Shown here: positions 46,120 to 56,420 of the stretch, one piece after another | Layout of the letters: each line of letters starts with the position of its first letter | Position numbering within the stretch: position 1 is the first letter of the stretch | Origin: Hericium rajendrae | Taxonomy: Eukaryota > Basidiomycota > Agaricomycetes > Russulales > Hericiaceae | Assembly: GCA_033439255.1 (NCBI GenBank) | Contig: CM065891.1 | Span: 496,001-560,000, forward strand | Direction: 5' to 3' | DNA: 64,000 bases | The notes under the pieces: model-generated | The model's input: the letters and a program-made list of their open reading frames with translations, nothing else | The model's database searches: none | Told to the model about the DNA's origin: nothing | Program-made: the position numbers and the translations under genes

Positions 46120-48108
46120 ATGGCTGGTGCCCCACGCCCTTTCGATATGCCGTATGCGTGCTGGGCTCTTGGATGGGGGGAACAGGAGATGGTCGTAGCA
46201 GCACACACGACCTACATTCCTCAATTGCCAGATGACGAAAAGGCTCTGGTTCGCAGCGATGGCTTGTGGGGACCACACGACTGGGTCCGCTTCCCACAGC
46301 CCTTCGATTATCAGTATCCATACCTGGCTTGGATACGTTTACCTACTAGAGAGTACTCATCCTCCATCCTGTATCGTTTGCCTACACGGTCCGATGTGTC
46401 TCCGCATCCAGTTTATCCCCGCGCCTTGTGTTGTCCTCTGAGTGGATCGAAGATTTCCACAAAGAGCGGGACATCCTTCTAGGCGAGGCTCAACAGTGTC
46501 TTTCTCAGATCATCAACTTCCCTCCATTTCGACATGTTTGTTTCCCATCCACCGCACCTCGCCGTATTGCATCGGCCTTAATTCGACTCAAGGATACTCC
46601 GTGCTTCTGGCGAGACATCGTCGAGGGTGTTCGAGCAGTTCAGCGTCACCTGCTCGAACTTCAAGCGTTCTGCGACTGGTTTAGGTCCAGTGCTTTAGAA
46701 CAGCGTATAGTAACGCCCAGGCTTACTCGTGGCAGCATTACCACGGACCCTCGTGTGTACCAGATGCTCGAATCCAATCATATCACCGCATTCCTTCGCC
46801 TTCCTGTCTCCCACTACCACCCGCTCCGATCCGGCGATCAAAAGGGCCTCCTGTGCTTGGTAGACTGGTGCAACTTTGTCGGTGCCGACTTCAAGGAATG
46901 GCGGGATCAGGGAGTACTAGCGGGATCAGTCGAAGATCACACCAAAGACCTCTGGTATTATCCGCCCTCCCCAGCCAATGATCCCCTATTCGAGAGAGCG
47001 GCGCGAGGCTATGCCCGGCGTCGTGATAGTAAACATCTTACGCAGAGAGCTTTGGGAATGCAAATGCGCCGAGATCAAGATCGTAAGTAGTGCTCTACTT
47101 CATATACACATCTTTCTTACGAAGAGATACTAGTCGCCCATGAACGCAATGTTATCAATGCGTCACGGCCCAAACACACTCAAAATAGCCGACGTATCCA
47201 AAACTCAGTCGCTCCTCCGGATGTGGGTGCCGAACATCATTGAGACTTGGCATCAATGCGTTGCGAACACCGTCCCTATCTTCACGGACCAGAACCTGAC
47301 CCGCGGCTGGCCGTACCATCTACCGCCAATCCATCTATTTTGGGGTCCAGCAGAAGAGAAGGCACGCGAAACTTTCTTCTACCATTGGTTCTGTTTGGCA
47401 CGGGTGTGGGATTTTCGACATGTCATCTACCGCAATCTCGCCTTTTCGCCGTCCGAATGGCGATCGTTTTTAGGTGACGCTCACTGGAAGCGTCAATGGC
47501 CTAAAGACCGGCAATACCAGCCAGACAATTTCTGGGCCTATGGCTCCGACTCTTTCTTTGGCTCTCTGTCTTCGAACATCACAACTATGAATATCATTAA
47601 TCGTCGACTTTCTTGTGGCTGCAAAGCCAGTCCTAATGTATCTTACGACCCCGCCAACCGCACAATCATCCTCTACAAGCTCAACATGGCACATATCTTT
47701 TGGGAATTCGAACATCACGACGAGCTTCAAATCTCAGCGGAAGATTGGGACGAGGATCGGCGTAGCGGGCGGGCAGAGCAACGGAGAAAGGTTTGGCCAC
47801 ATGGTCCGAACTACGGCGACATTGAGATCGAATATGAGTATGGTTGTCAAAAACAGGACTGGCGCGATAGGATGCTCTGGTTTGAAGACCTTAGAAAGAT
47901 CATGTCGTCATGGAAAGGTTTTCCTGCCATTCTGAATTTCTCTCTTATCTGTTTGAACCGAGACGACTATATGGATCGTGAGTTGAAGTTGATTACGTTC
48001 TACCAGGACTCTTTCGTTTCTGTACATGGTCTTCTCCCCTCCCTTCCCATGCAGAGAGTGGTTGAACGTCCCCCGACATGTATGCATAATGTTCTGTATA
48101 CTTTTTAG
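46120..48108 (+). CDS. KDZ cargo protein of unknown family, two frame changes
   Basis: From ATG 46,120 (MAGAPRPFDMPYACWALGWG) the protein passes through WVRFPQPFDYQYPYLAWIRL. Near 46,420 it must change frame to reach LSSEWIEDFHKERDILLGEA. After HLTQRALGMQMRRDQD there is a GTAAGT intron (about 47,086-47,133) to LAHERNVINAS, and near 47,215 a second frame change leads to LRMWVPNIIETWHQCV and IHLFWGPAEEKARETFFYHW. The frame closes at 48,108. The layout and Trp-rich motifs resemble a large unannotated family common in Agaricomycetes, as far as I recall. The two frame breaks suggest decay or read errors. Function unknown. Confidence 0.5.
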
Positions 48109-48437
48109 ATCGGCTTGTTTGCATTGTTCTCTTTCTTTGCTCTTCGATTACTCAGAAACAAAGCGCGTTCATTGTTATTAATACCCGAGCGCACGTTTCT
48201 CTTTCTCTCGCATTGACAAAAACTCTACAGGTAATGGCAAAACACGTAACGAGGCCCGGCCACAATAGCAGGCTACTTGCCACTCGGCCCTGCCATTGGC
48301 AATCGCAGTGACGCAAATTGTTTTAGTTGGTTGACGTGTTCCCCACACTCTTTAGTCCGAGTTCTCCCTCCTGGCAGCTCGCTAACGCCTCCTTCGTGCT
48401 TTCTTTTACAGGTCGATTCGCGCATACCTGCTTCACC

Positions 48438-51400
48438 ATGGGCAAGAAGCGAAAAGCTGCAGAGCCACTGCCAACGCCTATTGCTCTGTCGACCGGAATC
48501 TTAGTAGGTGGAGTCGGTGCAAACGGGTCAGCCAGAAAGAGTCACTTTCACGAGGAACCGAGCCCCAGGAAGAAACGTGTTCTAGAAGTGCCACCATCCT
48601 TGGCTAATGAACGAGACCAAGACAGTTCGATGGGGATAGTGGAGGACGACTTTATTCCAACGCCGGGGGAGAAGTCTGCAAGTGGCACGGTGCGTATCTT
48701 GCTCTGTCTTTCTGACGACTCGCGCTAACCATTAAACAGAAATCTATGAGTGAGGCGACAGACGAATTCCTCAATAACTGGGCCCAAAAGTACCTCCAGA
48801 TTCTTCACAGTCGATATCACCATGCCGACGCCGGGAAGACATGTTCTCAATGCCTAGGCGAAGATGCGCTCTATCGATGCACGGAGTGTTTTCACGCACA
48901 TATGCTCTGCTCGAAATGCATTGTTGAAGCCCATCGCCAAGACCCTTTCCACGTTATCGAGCGTTGGTCGGGTTCGTACTTCGAGAAGGCTACCCTCAGT
49001 AGCCTCGACTTGGTGATCTACCTGGGTCACAATGGTCTTCGATGTAGCTCTTCTAGACGAGCTCTGGTGGAGATCATGTGTGTTCATACTACTGGCATCC
49101 AGAACTGCAAGTTCGAATTCTGTGGCTGCAACCATCTGGACACGTATGAGCCTCTTGAGCGGCCCTGTCAACTTCTACGGGTTGGCCTTTGGCCCGCTTC
49201 CTTCAAACATCCTCGCACTGTCTTCACGCTCCATCTCCTCCGTCATTTCCACCATCTCTCTGTACGGGCAAAAGTCACTGCGTACGATTTCTCTGCTGTT
49301 TTGCAGCGCCTGACGAATAATCCCTTCCAAGGGGATGTTCCGGTATGCTGCCTTGCCATTTACTGCGTGCATTACTAAGACTGTAACAGGACCGATATAG
49401 GCAACTTCTATGTGCCTCTCGGTATTTTGATTTCCTACAAACGTTGAAGTGGCATGGTCGCAACGCGACTGAGCCGCTTGAACCCGGCTGTCTAGTGCCG
49501 ATGTGTCCAAGTTGCCCATTAATAGGCATCAATATGGACCCCGATTGGGAGAAAGCTCCCGCAGACTCCATGTAAGCTCTCATCGTCTGTAGAGCAATCT
49601 CGATAACCCACAACACTTCCAGGTATTTGCATGCGCTTCGTTATGCAAAGGACGGCAACTTCTCAAGCAGCCTGCACAATAAGCCTATGGACCACAATGA
49701 CCGTCCTTTAACACATGGTGCCGCCTTTTTTGCCAATGAAACTGATTATCAAAATTGGCTCGAGCAGTGCCCCCAGAATGCGAAGGCTGAGGTATGTCAT
49801 GATGTCATCGATTCCGGGAATAGTCGTTAACCTGACGGGAGCCAGACGTCAACGTGTAGTTCCTTCAAAGCCTTGACCAATCAGTATTCGGGCAAGATCG
49901 TATCTGGAATTTTGGCGCTTGCGTGTGCACGATCCGGTATGATCATGGCAAGTGGTGTGGTTGATCTCCCGAAAGGCGAGCGGTGAGTGTCATTCTTGAT
50001 GCGTGAAAACACAGTAGCTTACTTTCTGGAACATAAGGTACTGCAGCGTAGACTTTGCAAAAGTCTCCGCAACGCGCCGATTTGTTTTACTCCTCCTTTG
50101 GTATGAATACTACGATATCGTATGTCAGTACATGATCAACTTCGACAAACGCATGATGGATTTCCCTGGTGCTCCAGTATTTCCGAAGACTCATCATCTG
50201 ATTGGTTCGTATCATCTGCCGGGTCACATTAAGCCCGAATGCAAGACAAAGCACAATGGTCACTTCGTCCCTGGGACGGGCCATACAGATGGCGAGGACC
50301 TGGAACGCCTTTGGTCGGTCCAGAATTCGATTGCGAGAAGCACGCGGGAGATGGGAGCTGGGCATCGACACGATTCGTTGAACGGGCATATGTCTGACTA
50401 TAATATGCAGAAAGTATTCAAAGAAGGCAAGTTCTGACGACACTTTCATTCCACGCAAGGCATTGCTAACTGCTGTTTTCCCCTTTCAGCATCCCTACTT
50501 ACAAGACGTTTCAAGCGAGTCCATGCAAGGCTTGATACAGACCAAGCGAGACTAGAGGACATGGAAACATCATTGACGGAACGTGAAGCCCCGTTGCAAG
50601 ACTGGCATGAGCAGGAGCAAGACTGGTTGCAAAAAGTCAACGATCCATATTGGAAGCGAGAAGATATCACGAACCCGTACGAGCCCGCGGAGGACAAAGG
50701 TACTGTCCGTACTGCTTAGCCATGAAGAAAGTACTCATATCTCCTAGCGCCAACACAAAAGCAAGCCTTGGCAGAGCTCAACAGGGAGAACGAGCGACAT
50801 CGCGCCGCGAATGGAATAACCGTTGAGCCCAGTCACCGTTTAGGGCAGATGGTGAAGTTTGCAATGGATATCGAACAGAAGCAGTGAGTGCGTGCTACAT
50901 TGTATATTGACACCTAAAAATAACTCCACTCAACAGACGAAGGATTCATATGCAACTTCAAGAGTACGAAACAAACAAATCAGACACGATCTATAACGAG
51001 CTCGAACTTCTACGCCAACGATTAGCTGAAGACATAGAAGAGTGGGAGGCTCTATATTCAGACTCTCTAGGTCTTATTGTCGAGGAGCTGGAAACACTTC
51101 GAAGTTTTGCTTCCACCGCGTGGCCTCCAATGCCATCGGTACAGCGCTGCAACCCTGAGGACGTCTCCCTACCAGTTCCCTCACAGCATCCCCCACTCAT
51201 TCGTCACTGTGCACAATTTGCTAAGGCGATAAGGACAGAACTTCTACTCCGTGAAGGTCATGCAAATGATCTTATTCGAGATATAAAGAAAAGTTCCGCT
51301 ATGCGCGGTTTTCTCTGGCGATCAACTAAAGATACTACAGGCCAAAACAGCAAGACTCGCAATGGTCAAATTCTATCTACTGCTTCATCCAGACTCGAAG

Positions 51401-52022
51401 CTCTTCGACAAGAATATGAACGCACTCGATCAATACTGATCGTCCTCGGCTCTGACAGTCACAACTATAAGCCACTTCGCCCAGAGGACTGCTACGCGCC
51501 GACCGTGTATCATGGCGCTCGTGCGAAGAGTAGGAAAAAGGGAAAGGACCAAGCGAGTGAAGGATCATGGATTTGGCAAATGGGCTCCTATCGTAGTTCC
51601 TCAACAGATGCAGCTGCTGACGAGTGGCTGATAGAATGTGAGTAGCAATTGGAAGTCGTGTTGAATTGATACTAACATAAGCTTTTGGAAGATGAAAGAG
51701 TCAATTGGTTCAGACAACGCGCTGCAGTCGCGCGGTCAAAAGAGCAGAAGAATCTGCTCGAAGTGGAGATGCGACGAACACAGCGGACGTTCCGTAGTTG
51801 GTACCGCCAGTGGAAAGCGAAAGCAGACGTTCTGCTTGCCAGTAGTGATCCGGTCGATAAGGGGCAAGGAAGTTATGCCGCAAAGTACGTCTGTCAATTG
51901 TAGCAATATCCTGATGCTTACAGAATTTTGGTAGGCAAGCGAACATGTGGAGAGGGCTATTCCATGAGGCGCGATTGCTCTTTCCAGAGGAGCAAAGGCG
52001 ATCGTTTGACGGTGACGATTAA
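48438..52022 (+). CDS. KDZ transposase with CxC2 cysteine cluster
   Basis: ATG 48,438 starts a basic leader (MGKKRKAAEPLP). The first intron is 48,690-48,739. The CxC2 cluster follows: TCSQCLGEDALYRCTEC, MLCSKCIVEAHRQDPFH, then HTTGIQNCKFEFCGCN. The KDZ core includes QLLRVGLWPASFKHP, AYDFSAVLQRLTNNP, CPSCPLIGINMDP, YLHALRYAKDGNF, TCSSFKAL, GERYCSVDFAK, YYDIVCQYM, SYHLPGHIKPEC and GTGHTDGEDLERLWS, in family order. A long coiled-coil C-terminus ends at TAA 52,020-52,022. About nine short introns fit the frames. KDZ enzymes mobilise DNA transposons with 8-bp-class duplications. The conserved Asp/Glu motifs are present, so it may be active. Confidence 0.88.
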
Positions 52023-52132
52023 CATCTTATGTAGTTGACTATGTAGCCCTGCAAAACGCGAGTTTTATAGGTTTCCAGCATATTTTTGACACACACAGAT
52101 GCTTTATCTGCTCTGAACATCTTACGTGCACT

Positions 52133-52302
52133 CCATTCTCGCGTCTGTTCATCACATTCTCGCGGCGGCTCATTGCATTCTCGCATCTGCTCATCACGTT
52201 CTCGCGTCTGCTCGTTGCATTCTCGCGTCTGCCCACCGCGTTCTCGCGTCTGCCCACCGCGTTCTTGCCTCTGCTCATCGCATCCTACACCTCTGCTCAT
52301 CA
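52133..52302 (+). repeat. 21-bp minisatellite, about eight copies
   Basis: The unit CATTCTCGCGTCTGCTCATCA recurs in tandem with substitutions, just after the KDZ transposase stop. The last copies degrade to CATCCTACACCTCTGCTC. The period is divisible by three, so a long frame exists, but this is probably not a gene. Confidence 0.85.
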
Positions 52303-52355
52303 CGTCCTACATCGCACTGGTATATCTTGCTATTGGAACCTCACTCTAGTACCTC

Positions 52356-52917
52356 ATGTCCGCTCTCAAACTCACTTTCAACGCGGTACTCGTGTCCTTA
52401 GCAGCCCTAGCCCGTAGTATGACACGATGCGGTGTCCACGATGAGGACGAGCTCATCCAGCAAGTCGTGCGGGAGGGGGAAGATGGGATTATCAGCATGA
52501 CAATCCCCCTGATAGTGTAAGTCAGATGATGCTCGTGTTCTTATGGTTTTGACTGAGACTACATTCAGGGTCACACCGCCAGATGCTGATCCCGCCTTGT
52601 GGATCGAGCGTGCGATCAAGCGAGCGAATGCCCCGGCCTCGCGCATCCCGATCCCGAAAGGTGGATTAACGTCGGCCAGAAGGGGGCGACAAATCTTAGA
52701 GCAGATGTCTGATGGTGTGGAGCGCGCTGTAGCTGAAGCAGCCATGCTTGCGCGGGAGGAGGCGAATGAGATCGTGGCTGAAGTATATGAGAGACTGGTA
52801 GCCAGGCGGGAGCAAGAAGCCATCCAGCGGGATATCATCTCAAATACCATGGCTATCATGACGGAGTCGATGCGTGACAGTCCGGAGGCTTCGGAGGGCG
52901 AGGAAGAGAGTGCGTAG
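52356..52917 (+). CDS. Small helical KDZ cargo protein
   Basis: Two exons. ATG 52,356 (MSALKLTFNAVLVSLAAL) runs to a GTAAGT donor after IPLIV. The second exon begins VTPPDADPALWIERAIKRAN and ends at TAG 52,915-52,917 after EASEGEEESA. The product is about 165 residues, with a hydrophobic N-terminus and a long charged helix (AVAEAAMLAREEANEIVAEV). It lies 330 bp after the transposase in the same direction. Not recognised. It could be an accessory protein of the transposon. Confidence 0.55.
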
Positions 52918-53293
52918 AGGTGAAGGGTACGATGGATCTTCTTGTTCTTCTTGTTTACTTGCTGTGATATCGTGTAACAATTATCCTCCGAAGTCGTATG
53001 ATCCAGTCACTATTACAGTTGTCGCTTGGTGATCTAGACATCCGATGAATCACTAAGGACGTTGTGCTGACTGCTCAGAAGGCGGGCGATGGCTCATGCT
53101 CTATATTCGCGAGGATACCTGGCAGGTACGGTAGTTATCCTTTCTCAGCGAGGGATAATTGTTGACTAGCTTTGCATAGAAAACCTGCCGGTCGCGGAGT
53201 TGCACGACAACATCATCGGGCCTGACATCAAATAGATCAAACTCGTCGACGAGTTCAAATAGGACTACAGCATGTAAGTGATTCTACTCGTAG
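52918..53293. other. KDZ element interior, no gene recognised
   Basis: Short spacer. Fragments such as GELHDN/IKFDELV-like words at 53,190-53,270 may belong to the decayed gene that follows, but no continuous frame exists. Confidence 0.35.
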
Positions 53294-53790
53294 ATGTGTT
53301 TTGTTCAGCGAGTGATCGAGGTATTCAATGCCCAGCGTCGACAACATAACGACGACTACGAAGCTGCTGTGGAAGATTTCAGCAACGCCATCGAGGAAGC
53401 CGACGCCGGATCCGCCAAACGTTCCATTAAGCTTTTGCTACACGAAGCGAACGACCTGTTGGATGCTCAGAAAAATGAAAAGAAAGATCATTACACGATT
53501 CTCGGTGGGAACTTCGGCCTTCGTTCTCTCACATTACATTCATAGCTTGAACAGGTCTTGCTCGCGCGGGCTCGCAGGCTGAAATCAAGATGGCATTCAG
53601 ATAACAGAGTATGAAGCATCATCCAGACAAGGTATGGTCTAATGCCAATGGCATGACTTGTTTCCGAGTGCTGATGACAAGCTGATGAATCTCGGAGCGG
53701 AAATGCATAAAAGTTCAAACTCTTGGCCGAGGCTTACAGCATCCTTTCGGACTTGGAGTAACGTAGGATATATGACATGAAGATGCCATC
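53294..53790 (+). pseudogene. Decayed DnaJ (TPR-J type) fragment carried in the KDZ element
   Basis: Reads FNAQRRQHNDDYEAAVEDFS, a TPR-like repeat, then LLLHEANDLLDAQKNEKKDH leading into the J domain start DHYTILG. An intron (about 53,508-53,552) joins it to GSQAEIKMAFR, an in-frame stop, QSMKHHPDK (the HPD motif), and later FKLLAEAYSILSDLE, a second stop, and RRIYDM. The order is that of a DNAJC7-like cochaperone C-terminus. Two stops make it non-functional. Confidence 0.7.
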
Positions 53791-54640
53791 GTACGAATAC
53801 GACAGTTATACTGGGCCGTCCTGCGTAGAAACGTTTGACGAGCGCTACACATACGACTCTGCTCATTTTGATTGGGCTTGGTTTTGGTTTTGGTTCTCTA
53901 AATTCTGTCCTCGCAGCTTTTAATGCCGCCCGATAAGCTTCGATACTCCTTACCTTGTATCAATATCCGTTCGATGCGTATCTGATTTCTTGTCTTACAG
54001 AATTGCGCCAGGCCGCGCACTAGAAAATGACTTCATGCTGAACTTGAACATCATCAGAATCCACATACAGTGCTTGTAAAAGATCGAAGCGTATCAGGAG
54101 GGACAGCTCGCAAGGAGGTTCTACAGAATACGGATGCCCAGAAGGGCGAATCTCTTTGCGATATTAAGACACTCAGGCTATCTTACATCTAGATTCCAGA
54201 ACGACCTTCCCGATGTCGGCTTCTCGACTCCCCCATGCTGCAAGACCTGCAGTCTTTTCTTTTCCGTGTATGTCGTGCGAGGTAAAGGTTCTTACTCGAT
54301 GCATAATCTTCGGGTACTGATTTCCATTCATGTTCATGACACTACTTAGGAGTAGAAGTTTCATACGTGACAGGTGTGTACGCGATACTCTAGTCCACGG
54401 TGATTACCATCTACGTCGTCTCTAGGCTCCCTCTTCACCCATCAAGCCAAAAGCCAAAGTATGTATTGCATTCAAGAATGTCCCACGGCTCTAACATTGC
54501 TTGTGTTTGAACAGTTTTGACAGCCGATACTGGTACTATAGCATATACGTCCACGTGGAGGGCCCATTCATAACACCATCTCCTCGAGTTCAGCTAACCT
54601 GATGGTCGGAGAAGGCACCGCAACTTTCGCGGAAGCAGTA
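53791..54640. other. KDZ element interior, decayed sequence
   Basis: No intact gene. The stretch probably contains further remnants of the DnaJ gene and of the following peptidase, but frames are too broken to name. Confidence 0.35.
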
Positions 54641-55230
54641 CGCATCGTCTTTGCTCATCTGTCTCTAAGCTTTACATCTTCACAAATGCTGACCTGCCGC
54701 ACACAAAGCTCATCACCGTCGACCCAAACGACTTCATCGAGAACGTGTCAATGTATTGTGCATTCAAATTCCGAGTCTTGACTCGCTCCTACAGGGTACC
54801 TTTGTAGTCGCCCAGAACCGCCTGATACTCAGTTACAAGTGAAACGTGCACGGCATCATTAATCCGTTTATCGGATTATACAGCCCACTCATGGTGCCGC
54901 GTAGGTCCAAGACGAGCTGTACGTGCATTCACTCGAGATTGTCATGCAGCTGAAGTGCCTCATCCCCGAGCCCGTTGGTGCAGTTTTATTTGGGCTGGTC
55001 TGACCAAAATTGTATCTTTGCGCAGGTCGAGACATTCGTGTCATCGGGCACTGTGCTGAAGTACGACTTCAACGAGGGCGCGGAGGGGACGAGGCCATGT
55101 GGCGCAACATGATCGTGCATGGCCTCATGGCGCAGGGCAGCTTCGTGACAGAGCAGGTGTGGTATGAGAGCATGGACGGTACAAAGATCCCGATTTTGTT
55201 GTGCAGCATGAGAGGAGGCCGTCACTAGAC
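54641..55230 (+). pseudogene. Decayed prolyl-oligopeptidase fragment carried in the KDZ element
   Basis: Pieces in collinear order match the propeller-to-hydrolase part of an S9 prolyl oligopeptidase: SKLYIFTNADLPHTKLITVD, then FVVAQNRLILSYK followed by a stop, then FAQVETFVSSGTVLKYDFN, then TEQVWYESMDGTKIPILL (family form: Q..Y.SKDGTKIPMF). Frames shift between pieces, and the catalytic domain is absent. It is inside the KDZ TIRs, so it was carried or captured by the element, or was trapped when the element's end was redefined. Confidence 0.65.
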
Positions 55231-55384
55231 GGGAGGATGCTTGCAATCCAAGTATGGTGCGTTAGTTGGTCTCGCTGGATGGCATGTAGTTTTGACAAGG
55301 CAGTGTAGGGTACAGCCGATACAAGATCTCGTTGGATCTGTTCGAACGCAGGTCTGTCACCTTACACTGCTGCTGATGCTTTGC

Positions 55385-55860
55385 TCATTTTGTCATTTGT
55401 ACAAGTCATCTAGTCATTGTTTAAGTCATAAAATGCAGTCGTTATCCTAGCTTGTTGTATATAGTGACTTATTCTTAAGAATGTGATGTAGTCATAGGGT
55501 CTAGTCACTAAATTGTCTAGTCACTATCTGTAGTGGTTCACTACTAGAGAATAGGCATTCGGTTCAAATAGTCATGGAAAATGTAGTCAGTGGAAGTAGT
55601 CATATTGTCATTCAACTTCGGTCAATTATCTAGTCTAATTGTCTAGTCACTATCCATAGTGGTTCAATACCAGGGAATAGACACTCGGTTCAAGTAGTCA
55701 CATAAAAGCTAGTCATTGGAAATAGTCATATTTTCATTCAATTTCTGTCACCGATCTAGTCTACATGAACAAAATAAACAATCATCTACTTTAGTCACAA
55801 GAAACTAGCCTACAAAGTTGCTTAAGGTTACTGTGATTAAAGGGTGACTAGCTAGTCACC
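55385..55860. repeat. Right subterminal TAGTCA array of the KDZ element
   Basis: More than 20 AGTCA words (TAGTCAC, TAGTCAT), including two copies of a longer unit (TCTAGTCACTATCYRTAGTGG, about 55,515 and 55,645). The array lies within 500 bp of the right TIR and mirrors the left array. Confidence 0.75.
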
Positions 55861-55890
55861 TTGCTTAAGCCAATTCTGTTGCTACCCCAC

Positions 55891-56420
55891 GCTTCATCCC
55901 GTCGCTCGTGATGTTCTTCCAGCAGTGGACTGGCACGAACGCGATCAACTACTTCAGTCCGGAGATCTTCGCCGGCCTCGGCCTCAGCTCGACGTCCACA
56001 GGCCTCTTCGCGACGGGGATCTACGGCGTCATCAAGGTCATCGCGGTCGGCTCCATCCTCATCTTCGCCGTCGAGCGCCTCGGGCGCAAGAAGTGCCTGC
56101 TCGTCGGCTCCGTCGGGCAGGGCCTCATGATGCTCTGGATCGGCAGGTTCAGCGCCGTGCACCCACGCCCGGACATCGTCCCTGCGTCGTACGTCTTGCT
56201 CGTCGCGGTGTACCTCTACGCCGTGTTCTACTGCATCAGCTGGGGCCCCATCGCATGGGTCGTCGCGGGCGAGGTCGCGCGGCTGCTCCTTCGGGACAGA
56301 CTTGGCGGGCGCGTCAACCTGAAGTGGATTTGGGGCTTGGCGCCCGAGCTGGTAGATGGCGTAGAGAGGTTGCCAGCACTGGCGGTGGGACGAGAACAAG
56401 CACGGTCATTTCGCGAATGA
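55891..56420 (+). pseudogene. Captured sugar-transporter fragment in hAT copy C, cut by KDZ
   Basis: The same fragment as in A and B. Its first residues (GKSRITVLRC) are on the other side of the KDZ element at about 39,765-39,810. After the insertion duplication it reads SLVMFF-type sequence through QQWTGTNAINYFSPEIFA to VVAGEVAR. Confidence 0.78.

Larger units (their letters stand above)
39811..55890. mobile_element. KDZ transposon with cargo genes (16,080 bp)
   Basis: Inserted in the transporter fragment of hAT C with a 7-bp duplication, gcttcat (39,804-39,810 and 55,891-55,897). The 8-bp version has one mismatch. The ends form an imperfect TIR of about 38 bp, best conserved at AGAATTTGCTTAAG / AGAATTGGCTTAAG. 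Next to each end are dense TAGTCAC/TAGTCA arrays. Inside lie a KDZ transposase gene with CxC2 cysteine cluster, at least four unrecognised cargo genes, a minisatellite, and decayed fragments of a DnaJ and a prolyl-oligopeptidase gene. The uninterrupted hAT copies A and B show the empty site. Confidence 0.9.

Noticed and set aside
52086-52401. Open frames through the 21-bp minisatellite
   Set aside because: The period is a multiple of three, which keeps frames open. The repeat has no start context or continuation and lies between two well-supported genes.
39811-55890. Search for a TET/JBP dioxygenase in the KDZ element
   Set aside because: Such genes are known KDZ cargo, but none of the proteins here shows the expected H-x-D...H...R arrangement. 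The only 2-oxoglutarate oxygenase in the window is the host PhyH gene.
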